Part shown: positions 42,284-51,205 of the stretch, piece after piece
Numbering within the stretch: the first letter of the stretch is position 1
Layout: each line of letters opens with the position of its first letter
Notes under the pieces: model-generated
Told to the model about the DNA's origin: nothing
The model's input: only the letters and a program-made list of their open reading frames with translations
The model's database searches: none
Program-made: the position numbers and the translations under genes
DNA from: Solwaraspora sp. WMMD1047
GTDB lineage: Bacteria; Actinomycetota; Actinomycetes; Mycobacteriales; Micromonosporaceae
Reading direction: 5' to 3'
Length of the DNA stretch: 64,000 nt
Assembly (NCBI RefSeq): GCF_029626155.1
Contig: NZ_JARUBL010000001.1
Coordinates: forward strand, 5,002,501-5,066,500

Positions 42284-45034
42284 ATGACCATCACCGCCGC
42301 CAGCCGACGCCGGGACCACCGGTCCCGGTTCGCCACCCCCGACGAGTTCCTGGTCCGGGTCGGCGGGCTGCCGCTGGCCACGGCCGAGCGGCTCGCCTTC
42401 CCGCGTACGGCGGCCTGGGCGCACCGGCTGGTCGACGGTGAGCGGGCGCTGCGCGAGCACGCCGCCCGGGTCGGCGACCTGCTCGCCGCGGCGGTCGCCG
42501 CCGGCATCGCCGAGCCGGCCGTCCGGGCCGCCCTGATCAACGTACGCCGGGATGTGTTCAACGACCGGGCGCCGCGCGACCCGGCCGCGGTGGTCACGCT
42601 GCTCGCGGCGGCGGCCCCGGCGGCGCTCGGCGGCTACCGGCGGTGGCTGGCCGACCGGGACCGGCTGCGCGCCGTGGCGGCCGGCGGCGCCGACCTGTTC
42701 GCCGCCGAGGTGGCCGACCGGCGGGCCGCGCTGCGGGCCGTCGCCGAGGAACCCGCGCTGCGGCACGGGCTGCTGCTCTCCTCCCGGCTGCTCGACCGGC
42801 AGCTCCCGCGTTACCTGCGGGCCGACGGCGACGCCCGGCTGGACAAACGGGCCCGTCGGGTGGAGCGGTCCCTGCTGGAGTACGTCTACCGGGCGGCCAC
42901 CAAGACCAGCCCGTTCTCCACCTTCACCAGCGTCTGCGAGGGTGGGTTCGTCGACGGTGCCGCGACGAACGGAAGCGGCGGACCGGTGCTGCGGCTGGAC
43001 CGGGCGGGTGGCGGCCAGCGGCACCACGTCCGGCTCAACGTGGCCGCCCTGACCGGGCTGGCCGGCGCGGTGATCGCCCGCGACGACATCCGGGCCGGGC
43101 TGCCGGTACGGCTGGTGACCGGGCTGCGGTCCGGCGCGCACCGGCTCTCCTACCTGCGCCGGCAGGCCGGTCGGGGCGGCGGCGGGGTGGTCCAGCGATT
43201 GCAGGAGAACCTGTTCCACCTGCCCACCAGCGACCTGATGCACGACCTGATCGAACTGCTCGGGCAGGGCCGGACCCGGCCGTTGCGCGCGGTGGCCGAC
43301 GTCCTGGTCGCCCGCGACCCGGGCGGGCGCAACCCGGCCGACGTCAACCGCTACCTGGACCACCTGCTGCGGCTGGGCCTGCTGGTCGCGCCCGCGCTGC
43401 GGGTCGACATCCACCACCCGGACCCGCTGGCCGGGTTCCGGGCCGGGCTGCGCGACCTCGACCAGCCCTGGGCCGACCCGCTGCTGGCCCGCCTCGACAC
43501 GGTGGACCGGCACCTGGCCGGCTATCCCGACGCGGACCTCGCCGGCCGGCGCGACCTGCTCGACGCGATCGGCGACGAGCTGGTCCGGGCCCGGCTCGAC
43601 CTGGGCCAGTCGGCCGCCGACCCGCCCGACAACCCGGTGTACGAGGACGTGGTGCTGCCCGCCCGGGTCACCGCCGACCGGGCGGCCTGGGGCCGGCTCA
43701 CCGCCGGGCTGGCGGCGGTCGCCGGCATCCTGCCGGTCTTCGACATCCAGATCGCCCGCCGGCTGGTCACCAAGGGGTACTTCCGCGCCCGGTACGGCGC
43801 CGGCGGCCGGGCCGACGACGTGCTCACCTTCGCCCACGAATACCTGGACGACTTCTTCGACCACTTCGCCGGCAGCCAGCTGCGGCGCCGCCCGTTCGAC
43901 GCGGAGAACCGGTACGTCCCGCAGTCGAACACCTTCCGGCTGGCCGAGATAGACCTGCTGGACGAGGCCCGGGAGCTGGCCGGTCAGCGGGTCAACGCGG
44001 CGTACGCGGCGTTGCCGCCGGGGGCCACCGAGCTGGTCCTCGACGACGGCTTCTTCACCGCGCTGCGCGACCGGGTGCCGGCCACCCTCGGCCCGGTCGA
44101 GGCGCACGGCTTCTTCCTCCAGGTGGCCCGCACCCCGGCCGGGCCGCTCGCGGTGGTGAACAAGGGCTTCACCGGGCCGGCCCTGATGGTCTCCCGGTTC
44201 GCCCACTGGCTCGGCGGCCCCGGCGACGGCCGCCCCGATCTGTTGAGCCGGGGGCTGGCGGCGGCCTGCCCGCCCGGGGTGGTCTTCGCCGAGCTGAAGG
44301 GTGGCCACGAGGACACCAACCTGAACCTGCACCCGGCGGCGACCGACTACGAGCTGGTCTGCCCCGGCGACATCAGTTCCCGGCCGGCCGAGGAGCAGAT
44401 CCCGATCGACGATCTGGTGTTGTTCGACGACCCGGTCGCCGACCGGCTGGTGCTGCGCTCCCGCCGGCTCGGGGTCGAGGTGGTCCCGGTCTACCTCGGC
44501 TTCCTGCTGCCGATGGCGCTGCCGGAGATCCAGCAGGTGCTGCTGACCTTCTCCCCGACCGGGATGGCGGCGCTGGACCTGTGGGCCGGCACCACCGTGC
44601 CGCTGCCGGACCGGGGCATCGCCGGCTACCCCCGGATCCGGTACCGCGACGTGGTGCTGCAGCGGCGGATGTGGAAGGCCCACCCGGACTGCCTGCCGGC
44701 GGTCGCCGCGGACGCGCCGGGCAGCGACTGGCTGCTGGCGTGGGCCCGCTGGCGGCGCGAACACGGGCTGCCCCGGCGGGTCTTCGTCACCCCCGACGGG
44801 GCCGGCCGGGCCGGGGCCCGGGCGTTCGGTTCGCACAAGCCGCTCTACGTCGACTTCGACAGCTATTTCTCGCTGACCCTGCTGGCCGCGGTGGCCCGGG
44901 AGGCCGACAAGCGGCTGGTCTTCACCGAGATGCTGCCGGACCACGGACAGCAGTGGCTGACCGACGGCGGCGCGGCCCACGTCAGCGAACTCGTCCTCGC
45001 GTTCAACGCCGCCCAGGAGGAGGTGCCCCGGTGA
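42284..45034 (+). CDS. LanB-type dehydratase, glutamylation component
   Basis: A 916-residue lantibiotic dehydratase N-terminal (glutamylation) protein. It would use Glu-tRNA to glutamylate Ser/Thr of the precursor before elimination. Diagnostic is the motif RAATKTSPFSTFTSV (about 204-218), together with a long alpha/beta tail ending DHGQQWLTDGG. It lacks the elimination domain, which is encoded by the next gene (4-bp GTGA overlap). Split dehydratases of this kind are found in thiopeptide and goadsporin clusters. The ATG at 42284 follows a GAGGAGG site. Confidence 0.92.
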   Translation: MTITAASRRRDHRSRFATPDEFLVRVGGLPLATAERLAFPRTAAWAHRLVDGERALREHAARVGDLLAAAVAAGIAEPAVRAALINVRRDVFNDRAPRDPAAVVTLLAAAAPAALGGYRRWLADRDRLRAVAAGGADLFAAEVADRRAALRAVAEEPALRHGLLLSSRLLDRQLPRYLRADGDARLDKRARRVERSLLEYVYRAATKTSPFSTFTSVCEGGFVDGAATNGSGGPVLRLDRAGGGQRHHVRLNVAALTGLAGAVIARDDIRAGLPVRLVTGLRSGAHRLSYLRRQAGRGGGGVVQRLQENLFHLPTSDLMHDLIELLGQGRTRPLRAVADVLVARDPGGRNPADVNRYLDHLLRLGLLVAPALRVDIHHPDPLAGFRAGLRDLDQPWADPLLARLDTVDRHLAGYPDADLAGRRDLLDAIGDELVRARLDLGQSAADPPDNPVYEDVVLPARVTADRAAWGRLTAGLAAVAGILPVFDIQIARRLVTKGYFRARYGAGGRADDVLTFAHEYLDDFFDHFAGSQLRRRPFDAENRYVPQSNTFRLAEIDLLDEARELAGQRVNAAYAALPPGATELVLDDGFFTALRDRVPATLGPVEAHGFFLQVARTPAGPLAVVNKGFTGPALMVSRFAHWLGGPGDGRPDLLSRGLAAACPPGVVFAELKGGHEDTNLNLHPAATDYELVCPGDISSRPAEEQIPIDDLVLFDDPVADRLVLRSRRLGVEVVPVYLGFLLPMALPEIQQVLLTFSPTGMAALDLWAGTTVPLPDRGIAGYPRIRYRDVVLQRRMWKAHPDCLPAVAADAPGSDWLLAWARWRREHGLPRRVFVTPDGAGRAGARAFGSHKPLYVDFDSYFSLTLLAAVAREADKRLVFTEMLPDHGQQWLTDGGAAHVSELVLAFNAAQEEVPR

Positions 45035-46053
45035 CCGGTTGGATCAGCCTGCACATCTACTACGCCAGCAACAGCGACCCGATGCTGCTGCGGTGCGTCG
45101 GACCGCTCGTGGCCGACCTGCGCGACCGTGGTCTGCTGCGCCGCTGGTTCTTCATCCGCTACTGGTTGGAGGGGCCGCACGTGCGGCTGCGGCTGCTGCC
45201 GGCCGACGAGTCGGCGGCGGAGGAGGTGCGGCTGGCCGCGCAGGAGGCGATCGGCGCCTTCCTGAAGAACCGGCCCGCGCTCTACGACGCCTCGACCGCC
45301 GGCGCCGGCGACGTCTACCGCCAGCTCTACATCGCCGAGTACGGCGAGCAGCGCTGGGACGAGACGTACGGGGCCAGCGGCGGGATGCCGTTCCAGCCCA
45401 ACAACAGCGTCCGCGGGGAGGCCTACGAGCCGGAGTACGACAGGTACGGCGGGCCGGCCGGCGTCGAGCTGGCCGAGCGGCACTTCGAGGTCTCCAGCAA
45501 CCTGGTGCTGCGGCTGCTGGAAACCACGAACGCGCACGTCAGCTCCGTGCGGCTGGGCAGCTCCGCGCAGCTCGCGGCGGCGCTCTGCTACGCCTTCCTC
45601 GGCACCGACGAACGGGTGGCGCGGTTCTTCACCGACTACCGGCGGTTCTGGGAGAACCTGCACCAGGAGAGCAGCGACGTCTACCACAGCCGGTTCGACG
45701 AGGGCTTCGAGCGGGTCGCCACCGGGCTGCGCGGGCACCTGGCCCGGCTACGCGACGCCGTACGCGACCCGGACCGGGCCCGGCTGACGGCGCTGGAACG
45801 CGGCTGGGTGCGGCACGCGCTGGCGCTGCGGGAGGAGGTGGTCGGGTTGGCCGCGTCCGGCGCGCTGGTGTTCCACCGCCGCAGCGAGGATGCCCCGACC
45901 ACCGTGACCGATCCAGACATCGCGTTCACCGTGCTGCTCAGCTCCTACGTGCACATGACGAACAACCGGATCGGCACCAGCATCCTCGACGAGATCTACC
46001 TGTCGTACCTGATGGTCCGGGCGCTCACCGACGCCGAACCGGTGCCGGCGTGA
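45031..46053 (+). CDS. Dehydratase elimination component (thiopeptide-type)
   Basis: A 340-residue protein of the SpaB-C/thiopeptide-type bacteriocin family. It removes glutamate from glutamylated Ser/Thr to give dehydroalanine or dehydrobutyrine. Visible are YWLEGPHVRLRL (about 44-55), YEPEYDRYGG (about 131-140) and SSYVHMTNNRIG near the C-terminus, where the His matches the catalytic His of the NisB elimination domain. Because these residues are kept, I read it as the eliminating enzyme (GodG/TbtC-like) rather than a pyridine synthase (TbtD-like), which is a divergent relative. The GTG start overlaps the previous stop, so the two halves are co-translated. Confidence 0.85.
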   Translation: MTGWISLHIYYASNSDPMLLRCVGPLVADLRDRGLLRRWFFIRYWLEGPHVRLRLLPADESAAEEVRLAAQEAIGAFLKNRPALYDASTAGAGDVYRQLYIAEYGEQRWDETYGASGGMPFQPNNSVRGEAYEPEYDRYGGPAGVELAERHFEVSSNLVLRLLETTNAHVSSVRLGSSAQLAAALCYAFLGTDERVARFFTDYRRFWENLHQESSDVYHSRFDEGFERVATGLRGHLARLRDAVRDPDRARLTALERGWVRHALALREEVVGLAASGALVFHRRSEDAPTTVTDPDIAFTVLLSSYVHMTNNRIGTSILDEIYLSYLMVRALTDAEPVPA

Positions 46054-47408
46054 CCGCCGCCGTGCAGGTCCCGGAGCCGCACGAGCTGCCGCCGCGGGTC
46101 CGCTCCGACGTGGTGCTCGGCGCCGGGCTGCGCCGGGGGGACAGCACGGTGCACTTCGTGAAGGACCCCCGGACCGGCTGGTTCTACCAGCTCGGGGCGC
46201 GGGAGTTCTTCCTGCTCTCCAGGTTGGACGGCCGGCAGAGCCGGGCGCAGGTGGAGGCCGCGTACGCCGACCGGTTCGGCCGCCGGCTCAGCGCCGCGCA
46301 CTGGTCCGCGCTGCTGGAGATGCTCGACCGCCGACGCCTGCTTGTCGACGAGCACGCCGACCTCCCGCCGGCCGACGGCTCCGGGGTGGCGGCCGGCGAC
46401 GGGACCGCCGGCCGCCACCCGGGGGGCGCCGACACCGCACGGCCGGGTGCCGGCGCCGGGTCGGCGGGCGACGATGCCGGGTTGGCGGCGCTGCGGCTGC
46501 GGGCGGACCGGCAGCGCCGCGCCGGGCGCCGCAAGCTGTGGTACGCCCGGTTCCCGCTGGTGAACCCGGACCGGTTCCTGGCCTGGCTGGCCCCCCGGGC
46601 GGGGGTGCTCTACTCGCCCTGGTTCGTGGTGCCGGCCCTGCTCGCCGCCGCCGCCGCGCTGGTGGTGGCGGTCGGCGACGCCGGCCAGCTCTACGCCGCC
46701 TCCCGGATGAACATCGGCCATCCGCTCGCGGTGGTCTCCTTCGTCACCACCTGGCTGGTGATCGCGGCGCACGAGGTGGCCCACGGGCTGACCTGCCGCC
46801 GGTTCGGCGGGGCCGCCACCGAACTCGGGGTGCTGTGGCGTTTCCCGCTGCTCACGCCGTACTGCAAGACCGACGACGTGGTGCTGTTCGCGCGCCGCCG
46901 GCACCGGGTCTACACCGCCTTCGCCGGGGTGTTCGTGAACCTGGTGGCGCTGGTGCCGTTCGCGCTCGGCTGGCTGCTGATCCCGGCCGGCGGGCACGCC
47001 CACGCGTTGGCCGGCTCGCTGCTGTTCTACGGCACCCTGACGGTGCTGCTGAACCTGCTGCCGGTGCTGCGCCTGGACGGCTACTTCATGCTCAACCACG
47101 CCACCGGGATGCTCGACCTGCGGCGGGACACCTGGCGGTTCTGGGGGGCGGTGCTGACCCGGCGCGGGGTCGGGGCGTTCCGGCCCGCCGACCGGGTCAC
47201 CCACGCGCTGTACGGGTTCGCGGTGGCGGCGGTCGGCGCGACGCTGCTGGCCGCGATGGTGTCGCTGTGGTATCTCAACCTCAGCCGCTGGCTCAACGGG
47301 CCGGCCGCGGTGGCGATCCTCGCCGCCGAGGCGGTGGCGGTGGTCCTGCTGGTCCGCCAGCTGTTCCGCCGCCGGGCCAGGCGGGCCGCCGCGGAGCCGG
47401 CCCGGTGA
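46050..47408 (+). CDS. PqqD-like / M50 membrane metalloprotease
   Basis: A 452-residue fusion. Residues about 20-105 look like PqqD (VHFVKDPRTGWFYQLGAREFFLL, EAAYADRFG), a RiPP leader-recognition fold. After a Gly/Ala linker comes an integral membrane part with about six helices. Its HEVAH zinc motif (241-245) and RLDGYF (Asp343) are the marks of M50/site-2 proteases. It may cut the leaders of the azole peptides or act during export or immunity. The GTG overlaps the previous stop (GTGA). The role is an inference from domain order and neighbours. Confidence 0.82.
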   Translation: MTAAVQVPEPHELPPRVRSDVVLGAGLRRGDSTVHFVKDPRTGWFYQLGAREFFLLSRLDGRQSRAQVEAAYADRFGRRLSAAHWSALLEMLDRRRLLVDEHADLPPADGSGVAAGDGTAGRHPGGADTARPGAGAGSAGDDAGLAALRLRADRQRRAGRRKLWYARFPLVNPDRFLAWLAPRAGVLYSPWFVVPALLAAAAALVVAVGDAGQLYAASRMNIGHPLAVVSFVTTWLVIAAHEVAHGLTCRRFGGAATELGVLWRFPLLTPYCKTDDVVLFARRRHRVYTAFAGVFVNLVALVPFALGWLLIPAGGHAHALAGSLLFYGTLTVLLNLLPVLRLDGYFMLNHATGMLDLRRDTWRFWGAVLTRRGVGAFRPADRVTHALYGFAVAAVGATLLAAMVSLWYLNLSRWLNGPAAVAILAAEAVAVVLLVRQLFRRRARRAAAEPAR

Positions 47409-47445
47409 CGTGCCGCGGGCGCCGGGCCGGGCACCGGGGGCACCG

Positions 47446-48471
47446 GTGACGTCGGGCTCCGGGCCGGTGATCGAGACCGACGGACTGAGCCGGTCGTACC
47501 CGCCGGACATCCGGGCGGTCGACGACCTGCGGTTGACCGTGCGTCCCGGGGAGGTCTACGGCTTCCTGGGCCGCAACGGCGCCGGCAAGACCACCACGAT
47601 GCGGATGCTCGTCGGCCTGGTCCGGCCGACCGCCGGGACCGGGCGGGTGCTCGGCCGCCCGCTCGGCGACCCGGCCGCGTTGGCCCGGGTGGGCAGTCTG
47701 ATCGAGGCGCCGGCCTTCCAGCCGCACCTGTCCGGGCTGGACAATCTCCGGCTGCTCGCTCGCTATCTGGGGGTGGGCGACCCGGCGGCCCGGGCCGCGC
47801 TGGACCAGGTCGACCTGGCCGGCCGGGCCGCGCACCGCTACCGCACCTACTCGCTCGGCATGAAGCAGCGGCTCGGGGTGGCGGCGGCCCTGCTCGACGA
47901 CCCGGAACTGCTGATTCTCGACGAGCCGACGAACGGGCTGGACCCGGCCGGGATGGCGGCGATGCGGGACCTGTTCCGGTCGTTGGCCGGGCGCGGCCGG
48001 ACGGTGCTGCTCTCCAGCCATCTGCTCGGCGAGGTGGCGCAGGTCTGCGACCGGATCGGGATCATCCACGCCGGCCGGCTGGTCGTCGAGGGCGACCTGG
48101 CCGAGGTCCAGGCCCGGCTGGGCGGGCCGGGCACCGTGTCGGTCCGGGTGCGGCCGGTCGAGGCGGCGCTGGCCAGGTTGCGGGAACTACCCGGGGTACG
48201 GGTCCTGCGGGTCGACGGCGAGCTGGTCGAACTCGGCGGCGGCACCGCCGCGCCGCTCGCGGCCGACGCCGCCGATCAGTCGGACCGCGTCGCCGGGCCG
48301 GAGCTGGCGGCGGAGATCAACGAGGCGCTGGTGCTGGCCGGGGTGCGGGTGAGTGAGTTGAGCTGGGCGCGCCACACCCTGGAGGAGGTCTTCCTCGATC
48401 TCACCACCGAATCCCCCGATCCCCCGCGACAACTGTGGGCGCCGGGTGAGCCGCAGGAGGTTCGGCGATGA
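47446..48471 (+). CDS. ABC transporter ATP-binding protein (exporter/immunity)
   Basis: A 341-residue ABC ATPase of the drug/bacteriocin export type. Walker A is GRNGAGKTT (42-50), the signature is YSLGMKQRLG and Walker B is LLILDEPTNGLD. A C-terminal extension is typical for BcrA-like exporters. The start is uncertain: GTG 47446 gives the usual short N-terminus behind a GGGGG site, while GTG 47410 would add 12 residues. It overlaps the permease gene by 4 bp (ATGA). It closes the azole-peptide operon together with the permease and probably exports the product or protects the producer. Confidence 0.88.
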   Translation: MTSGSGPVIETDGLSRSYPPDIRAVDDLRLTVRPGEVYGFLGRNGAGKTTTMRMLVGLVRPTAGTGRVLGRPLGDPAALARVGSLIEAPAFQPHLSGLDNLRLLARYLGVGDPAARAALDQVDLAGRAAHRYRTYSLGMKQRLGVAAALLDDPELLILDEPTNGLDPAGMAAMRDLFRSLAGRGRTVLLSSHLLGEVAQVCDRIGIIHAGRLVVEGDLAEVQARLGGPGTVSVRVRPVEAALARLRELPGVRVLRVDGELVELGGGTAAPLAADAADQSDRVAGPELAAEINEALVLAGVRVSELSWARHTLEEVFLDLTTESPDPPRQLWAPGEPQEVRR

Positions 48472-49304
48472 CGGTACGCAGCCTGCGGGCGGAGCTCTTC
48501 GCCTTGCGCCGCCGCCCGGCGGTGTGGATCGTCGCCGCCGGCTGGACGGTCCAGATCATCTGTTTCGTCTACCTGATCACCTACCTGGTCTACCGGGCGG
48601 TGGCGGCGCAGCCGGAGGGCTCCGGCTCGGATTCGGGGCCGATCCTGGCCGATCTGCTGCCGGCCAGCGCGGACCACACGATCGTCGGGGCGCTGCCGAT
48701 CTGGGGCGGCCCGGTGATGCTGGTCCTCGGCGCCCTGATCGCCGGCGGCGACCAGCGCTGGGGCACCCTGCGCACGGTGCTGGCCCGGTTCGCCGACCGG
48801 ACGTCCTTTCTGCTCGGCCGGTTCCTCGCGCTGGCGCTCCTGCTGCTGGCGCTCTCGGTGCTCACGCTCGCGGTCAGCGCCGCGAGCAGCGTCGCCGTCG
48901 CGCTGGTGGAGGGGGCGGCGATCCGCTGGCCCGGCCCGGACCGGTTCCTGCTCGCGCTGGGCTCGATCTGGCTGATCTGCACCGCCTGGGGCATGGTCGG
49001 CTTCGTCCTCGCCCTGGCCACCCGCAGCCTGACCGCCGCCGTCGGCGCCGGGCTGCTCTGGACCCTGCTGGTGGAGAACGCGGTGACCGGCCTCGGCGGG
49101 CTGGTGCCGCTGCTCGGCGCGGTCCGGACGGTCCAGCTCAGCACCAGCTCCGGGTCGGTGGCGGCGGCGCTGGGCGCCAGCGGCGACGGTTTCGGGGTGG
49201 CCGCGGTCACCAGCGGCCCGGTCGCCGCCGGGGTGCTGGCCGGCTACGTGGTGCTGGCGCTGCTCGCCGCGCTCGTCATCTTCCGCCGCCGCGACCTGGC
49301 CTGA
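48468..49304 (+). CDS. ABC transporter permease (exporter/immunity)
   Basis: A 278-residue membrane protein with about six transmembrane helices (for example WIVAAGWTVQIICFVYLITYLVY near 20-42 and GVLAGYVVLALLAALVIF at the end). It is the ABC-2 type permease of the ATPase upstream. The ATG overlaps the ATPase stop. It is the last gene of the azole-peptide operon and its end is 12 bp from the end of the convergent priA gene; I see no strong hairpin between them. Confidence 0.85.
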   Translation: MTVRSLRAELFALRRRPAVWIVAAGWTVQIICFVYLITYLVYRAVAAQPEGSGSDSGPILADLLPASADHTIVGALPIWGGPVMLVLGALIAGGDQRWGTLRTVLARFADRTSFLLGRFLALALLLLALSVLTLAVSAASSVAVALVEGAAIRWPGPDRFLLALGSIWLICTAWGMVGFVLALATRSLTAAVGAGLLWTLLVENAVTGLGGLVPLLGAVRTVQLSTSSGSVAAALGASGDGFGVAAVTSGPVAAGVLAGYVVLALLAALVIFRRRDLA

Positions 49305-49316
49305 GCACGCCCCGGG

Positions 49317-50042
49317 CTACGGGTTGGCCAGCACCGCCAGCGCCTCGGCCACCGTGAAGGCGCCGGCGTAGAGCGCCTTGCCGGCGATCACACCCTCCAC
49401 GCCGATCGACTCCAGCGCGGTCAGCGCCCGCAGGTCGTCCAGGGTGGAGACGCCGCCGGAGGCGATGACCGGCGCGTCGGTGCGGGCGCAGACCTCCCGG
49501 AGCAGGTCCAGGTTGGGGCCGCGCATGGTGCCGTCCTTGGTGATGTCGGTGACCACGTACCGCGCCGCGCCCGCCTTCTCCAGCCGCTCCAGCACCTCGT
49601 ACAGGTCGCCGCCGTCGCGGGTCCAGCCCCGGGCGGAGAGGGTACGGCCGCGTACGTCCAGGCCGATCGCCACCCGGTCGCCGTACTCGCCGAGCACCCG
49701 GTCGCACCAGACCGGGTCCTCCAGCGCGGCGGTGCCGATGTTGACCCGGGCCGCCCCGGTGCCCAACGCGGCCCGCAGCGACTCGTCGTCGCGGATGCCG
49801 CCGGACAGCTCCACGGCGACGTCGAGCCGGCGTACCACGTCGGCGAGCAGGTGGGCGTTGGAGCCCCGCCCGAAGGCCGCGTCGAGGTCGACCAGGTGGA
49901 TCCAGGTCGCCCCGTCGGACTGCCAGGCCAGCGCGGCCTCCAGCGGGTCGCCGTAGGTGGTTTCACTGCCGGCCGCCCCCTGCACGAGGCGCACCGCCTG
50001 ACCGTCGGCGACGTCGACGGCCGGAAGCAGGGTCAGGCTCAC
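49317..50042 (-). CDS. priA: PriA, HisA/TrpF bifunctional isomerase
   Basis: A 241-residue (beta/alpha)8 isomerase. In actinomycetes PriA does both the HisA step of histidine and the TrpF step of tryptophan synthesis. The catalytic aspartates are seen in PAVDVADG (Asp9) and [10 protein letters not shown] (about Asp169-174). Phosphate-binding loops SGGIR and ASGGVS are intact. The GTG at 50042 follows AAGGAGA. It is the last gene of the minus-strand his operon, separated from hisF by the RiPP cluster, and its end is only 12 bp from the end of the convergent ABC permease gene. Confidence 0.95.
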   Translation of the reverse strand: MSLTLLPAVDVADGQAVRLVQGAAGSETTYGDPLEAALAWQSDGATWIHLVDLDAAFGRGSNAHLLADVVRRLDVAVELSGGIRDDESLRAALGTGAARVNIGTAALEDPVWCDRVLGEYGDRVAIGLDVRGRTLSARGWTRDGGDLYEVLERLEKAGAARYVVTDITKDGTMRGPNLDLLREVCARTDAPVIASGGVSTLDDLRALTALESIGVEGVIAGKALYAGAFTVAEALAVLANP

Positions 50043-50067
50043 AACGGGTCTCCTTGCATGTGGACGG

Positions 50068-50397
50068 TCAGATCCGCCGGCCGAGGGCGATCACCACGGC
50101 CGCCGGCAGGGCGAGGATCAGCAACACGATCAGCACCAGGCGCAGCGCGAGGTTGTCCACGAGCGCCCAGATCGCCGCCACCGCGAGCAGCGACAGCACG
50201 ACGACACCGGCCCGCTCGGCCCGGCTGCGCCGCACGAAGAGCCGGCCGGTACGGCGGCGGTCCGGCAGCCGGGGGGTGAGCCGGCGCAGCAGCGTGCGGC
50301 GCCGCTGCCGCCGAGCCACCGCCCTGGCCCGGCGGGCCCGCTCGGCCTCGGCCTGGGCCTGCCGGGCGGCCCGGCGCCGGGCCCGCTCCTTGCTCAC
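50068..50397 (-). CDS. Small basic membrane protein between hisH and priA
   Basis: A 109-residue protein with a very Arg-rich N-terminal half (about 1-60, [20 protein letters not shown]) and two hydrophobic helices (about 63-80 and 83-102). The GTG overlaps the hisH stop (GTGA), so it is co-translated in the his operon. Its function is unknown. A similar unknown gene occurs at this place in other actinomycete his operons (from memory). Confidence 0.8.
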   Translation of the reverse strand: MSKERARRRAARQAQAEAERARRARAVARRQRRRTLLRRLTPRLPDRRRTGRLFVRRSRAERAGVVVLSLLAVAAIWALVDNLALRLVLIVLLILALPAAVVIALGRRI

Positions 50398-51035
50398 AGC
50401 GTGCCGAGCCAGTTGCGCAGCAGCCCGGCGCCGGTGTCGCCGGACTTCTCCGGGTGGAACTGCGCGGCCGACAGCGGTCCCCGCTCGACCGCGGCGACGA
50501 ACGGCGTCTCGTGGGTGCAGGTGGTGACCAGGGCACCCGCGTCGGCCAGTCCGGCGGCGTCACCGGCGGCGTACGAGTGGACGAAGTAGAACCGGCTGTC
50601 CGCCGGCAGGCCCGCGAAGAGGCCGGAGCCGGCCGGTGGCCGTACCGTGTTCCAGCCCATGTGCGGGATGCGGCGGGCCGCCAGCCGGGTCACCCCGCCC
50701 GGCAGCAGGCCGAGCCCCTTGCTGACCACGCCGTGCTCCTCGCCGTACTCGAAGAGGATCTGCATGCCGACGCAGATGCCCAGCACCGGCCGGCCGGCGG
50801 CCACCCGGTCGGCGATGACCGGCCCGGCGCGCAGCTCGTCGATGCCGGCCATGCAGGCCGCGTACGCCCCGACGCCCGGCACCACCAGACCGTCGGCGGT
50901 CGCGGCGGCGGCCAGGTCGGCGGTGACGGTGACCTCGGCGCCGGCCCGTTCCAGCGCCCGCTCGGCCGAGCGGAGGTTGCCCGAGCCGTAGTCGAGCACC
51001 ACCACCGTCGGCCGGCGGCCGGCTGCGGCGGCCAT
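50394..51035 (-). CDS. hisH: Imidazole glycerol phosphate synthase glutaminase subunit HisH
   Basis: A 213-residue class I glutamine amidotransferase that supplies ammonia to HisF. The nucleophile Cys lies in VLGICVGMQ (about 86) and the His/Glu pair in QFHPEKSGDTG (about 193-195). The oxyanion strand motif VPGVGAYAACM is present. The ATG overlaps the stop of the preceding small gene (TGATG). Its partner hisF is 25 kb away, beyond the RiPP cluster. Confidence 0.95.
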   Translation of the reverse strand: MAAAAGRRPTVVVLDYGSGNLRSAERALERAGAEVTVTADLAAAATADGLVVPGVGAYAACMAGIDELRAGPVIADRVAAGRPVLGICVGMQILFEYGEEHGVVSKGLGLLPGGVTRLAARRIPHMGWNTVRPPAGSGLFAGLPADSRFYFVHSYAAGDAAGLADAGALVTTCTHETPFVAAVERGPLSAAQFHPEKSGDTGAGLLRNWLGTL

Positions 51036-51205
51036 CAGTTGTCCCCGGGGAGCAGCCAGAAGACGCCGCCGGCGGCGCTGAGCAGGGCCAGCGCCCCGAC
51101 CACGCCGAGCATCGCCCGGGGTGCCCCCTGCCGGGCCAGCGACCAGGCGCCGCCGACCAACACGCCGGCCAGCGCGAACAGCGCGATCGGCAGCACGGTG
51201 CCCAT
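51035..51205 (-). CDS. 56-aa small membrane protein in his operon
   Basis: A 56-residue protein with two hydrophobic helices (LPIALFALAGVLVGGAW and MLGVVGALALLSAAGGVFWLL) joined by a short basic turn (LARQGAPR). The ATG starts directly after the hisB TAG stop and its TGA overlaps the hisH ATG by one base, so spacing argues for a real gene in the operon. Function unknown. Confidence 0.7.
   Translation of the reverse strand: MGTVLPIALFALAGVLVGGAWSLARQGAPRAMLGVVGALALLSAAGGVFWLLPGDN

Noticed and set aside
40195-44980. 800- and 969-codon minus-strand frames opposite the SagB and LanB genes
   Set aside because: Composition is typical of antisense shadows and they cross several clearly assigned plus-strand genes.
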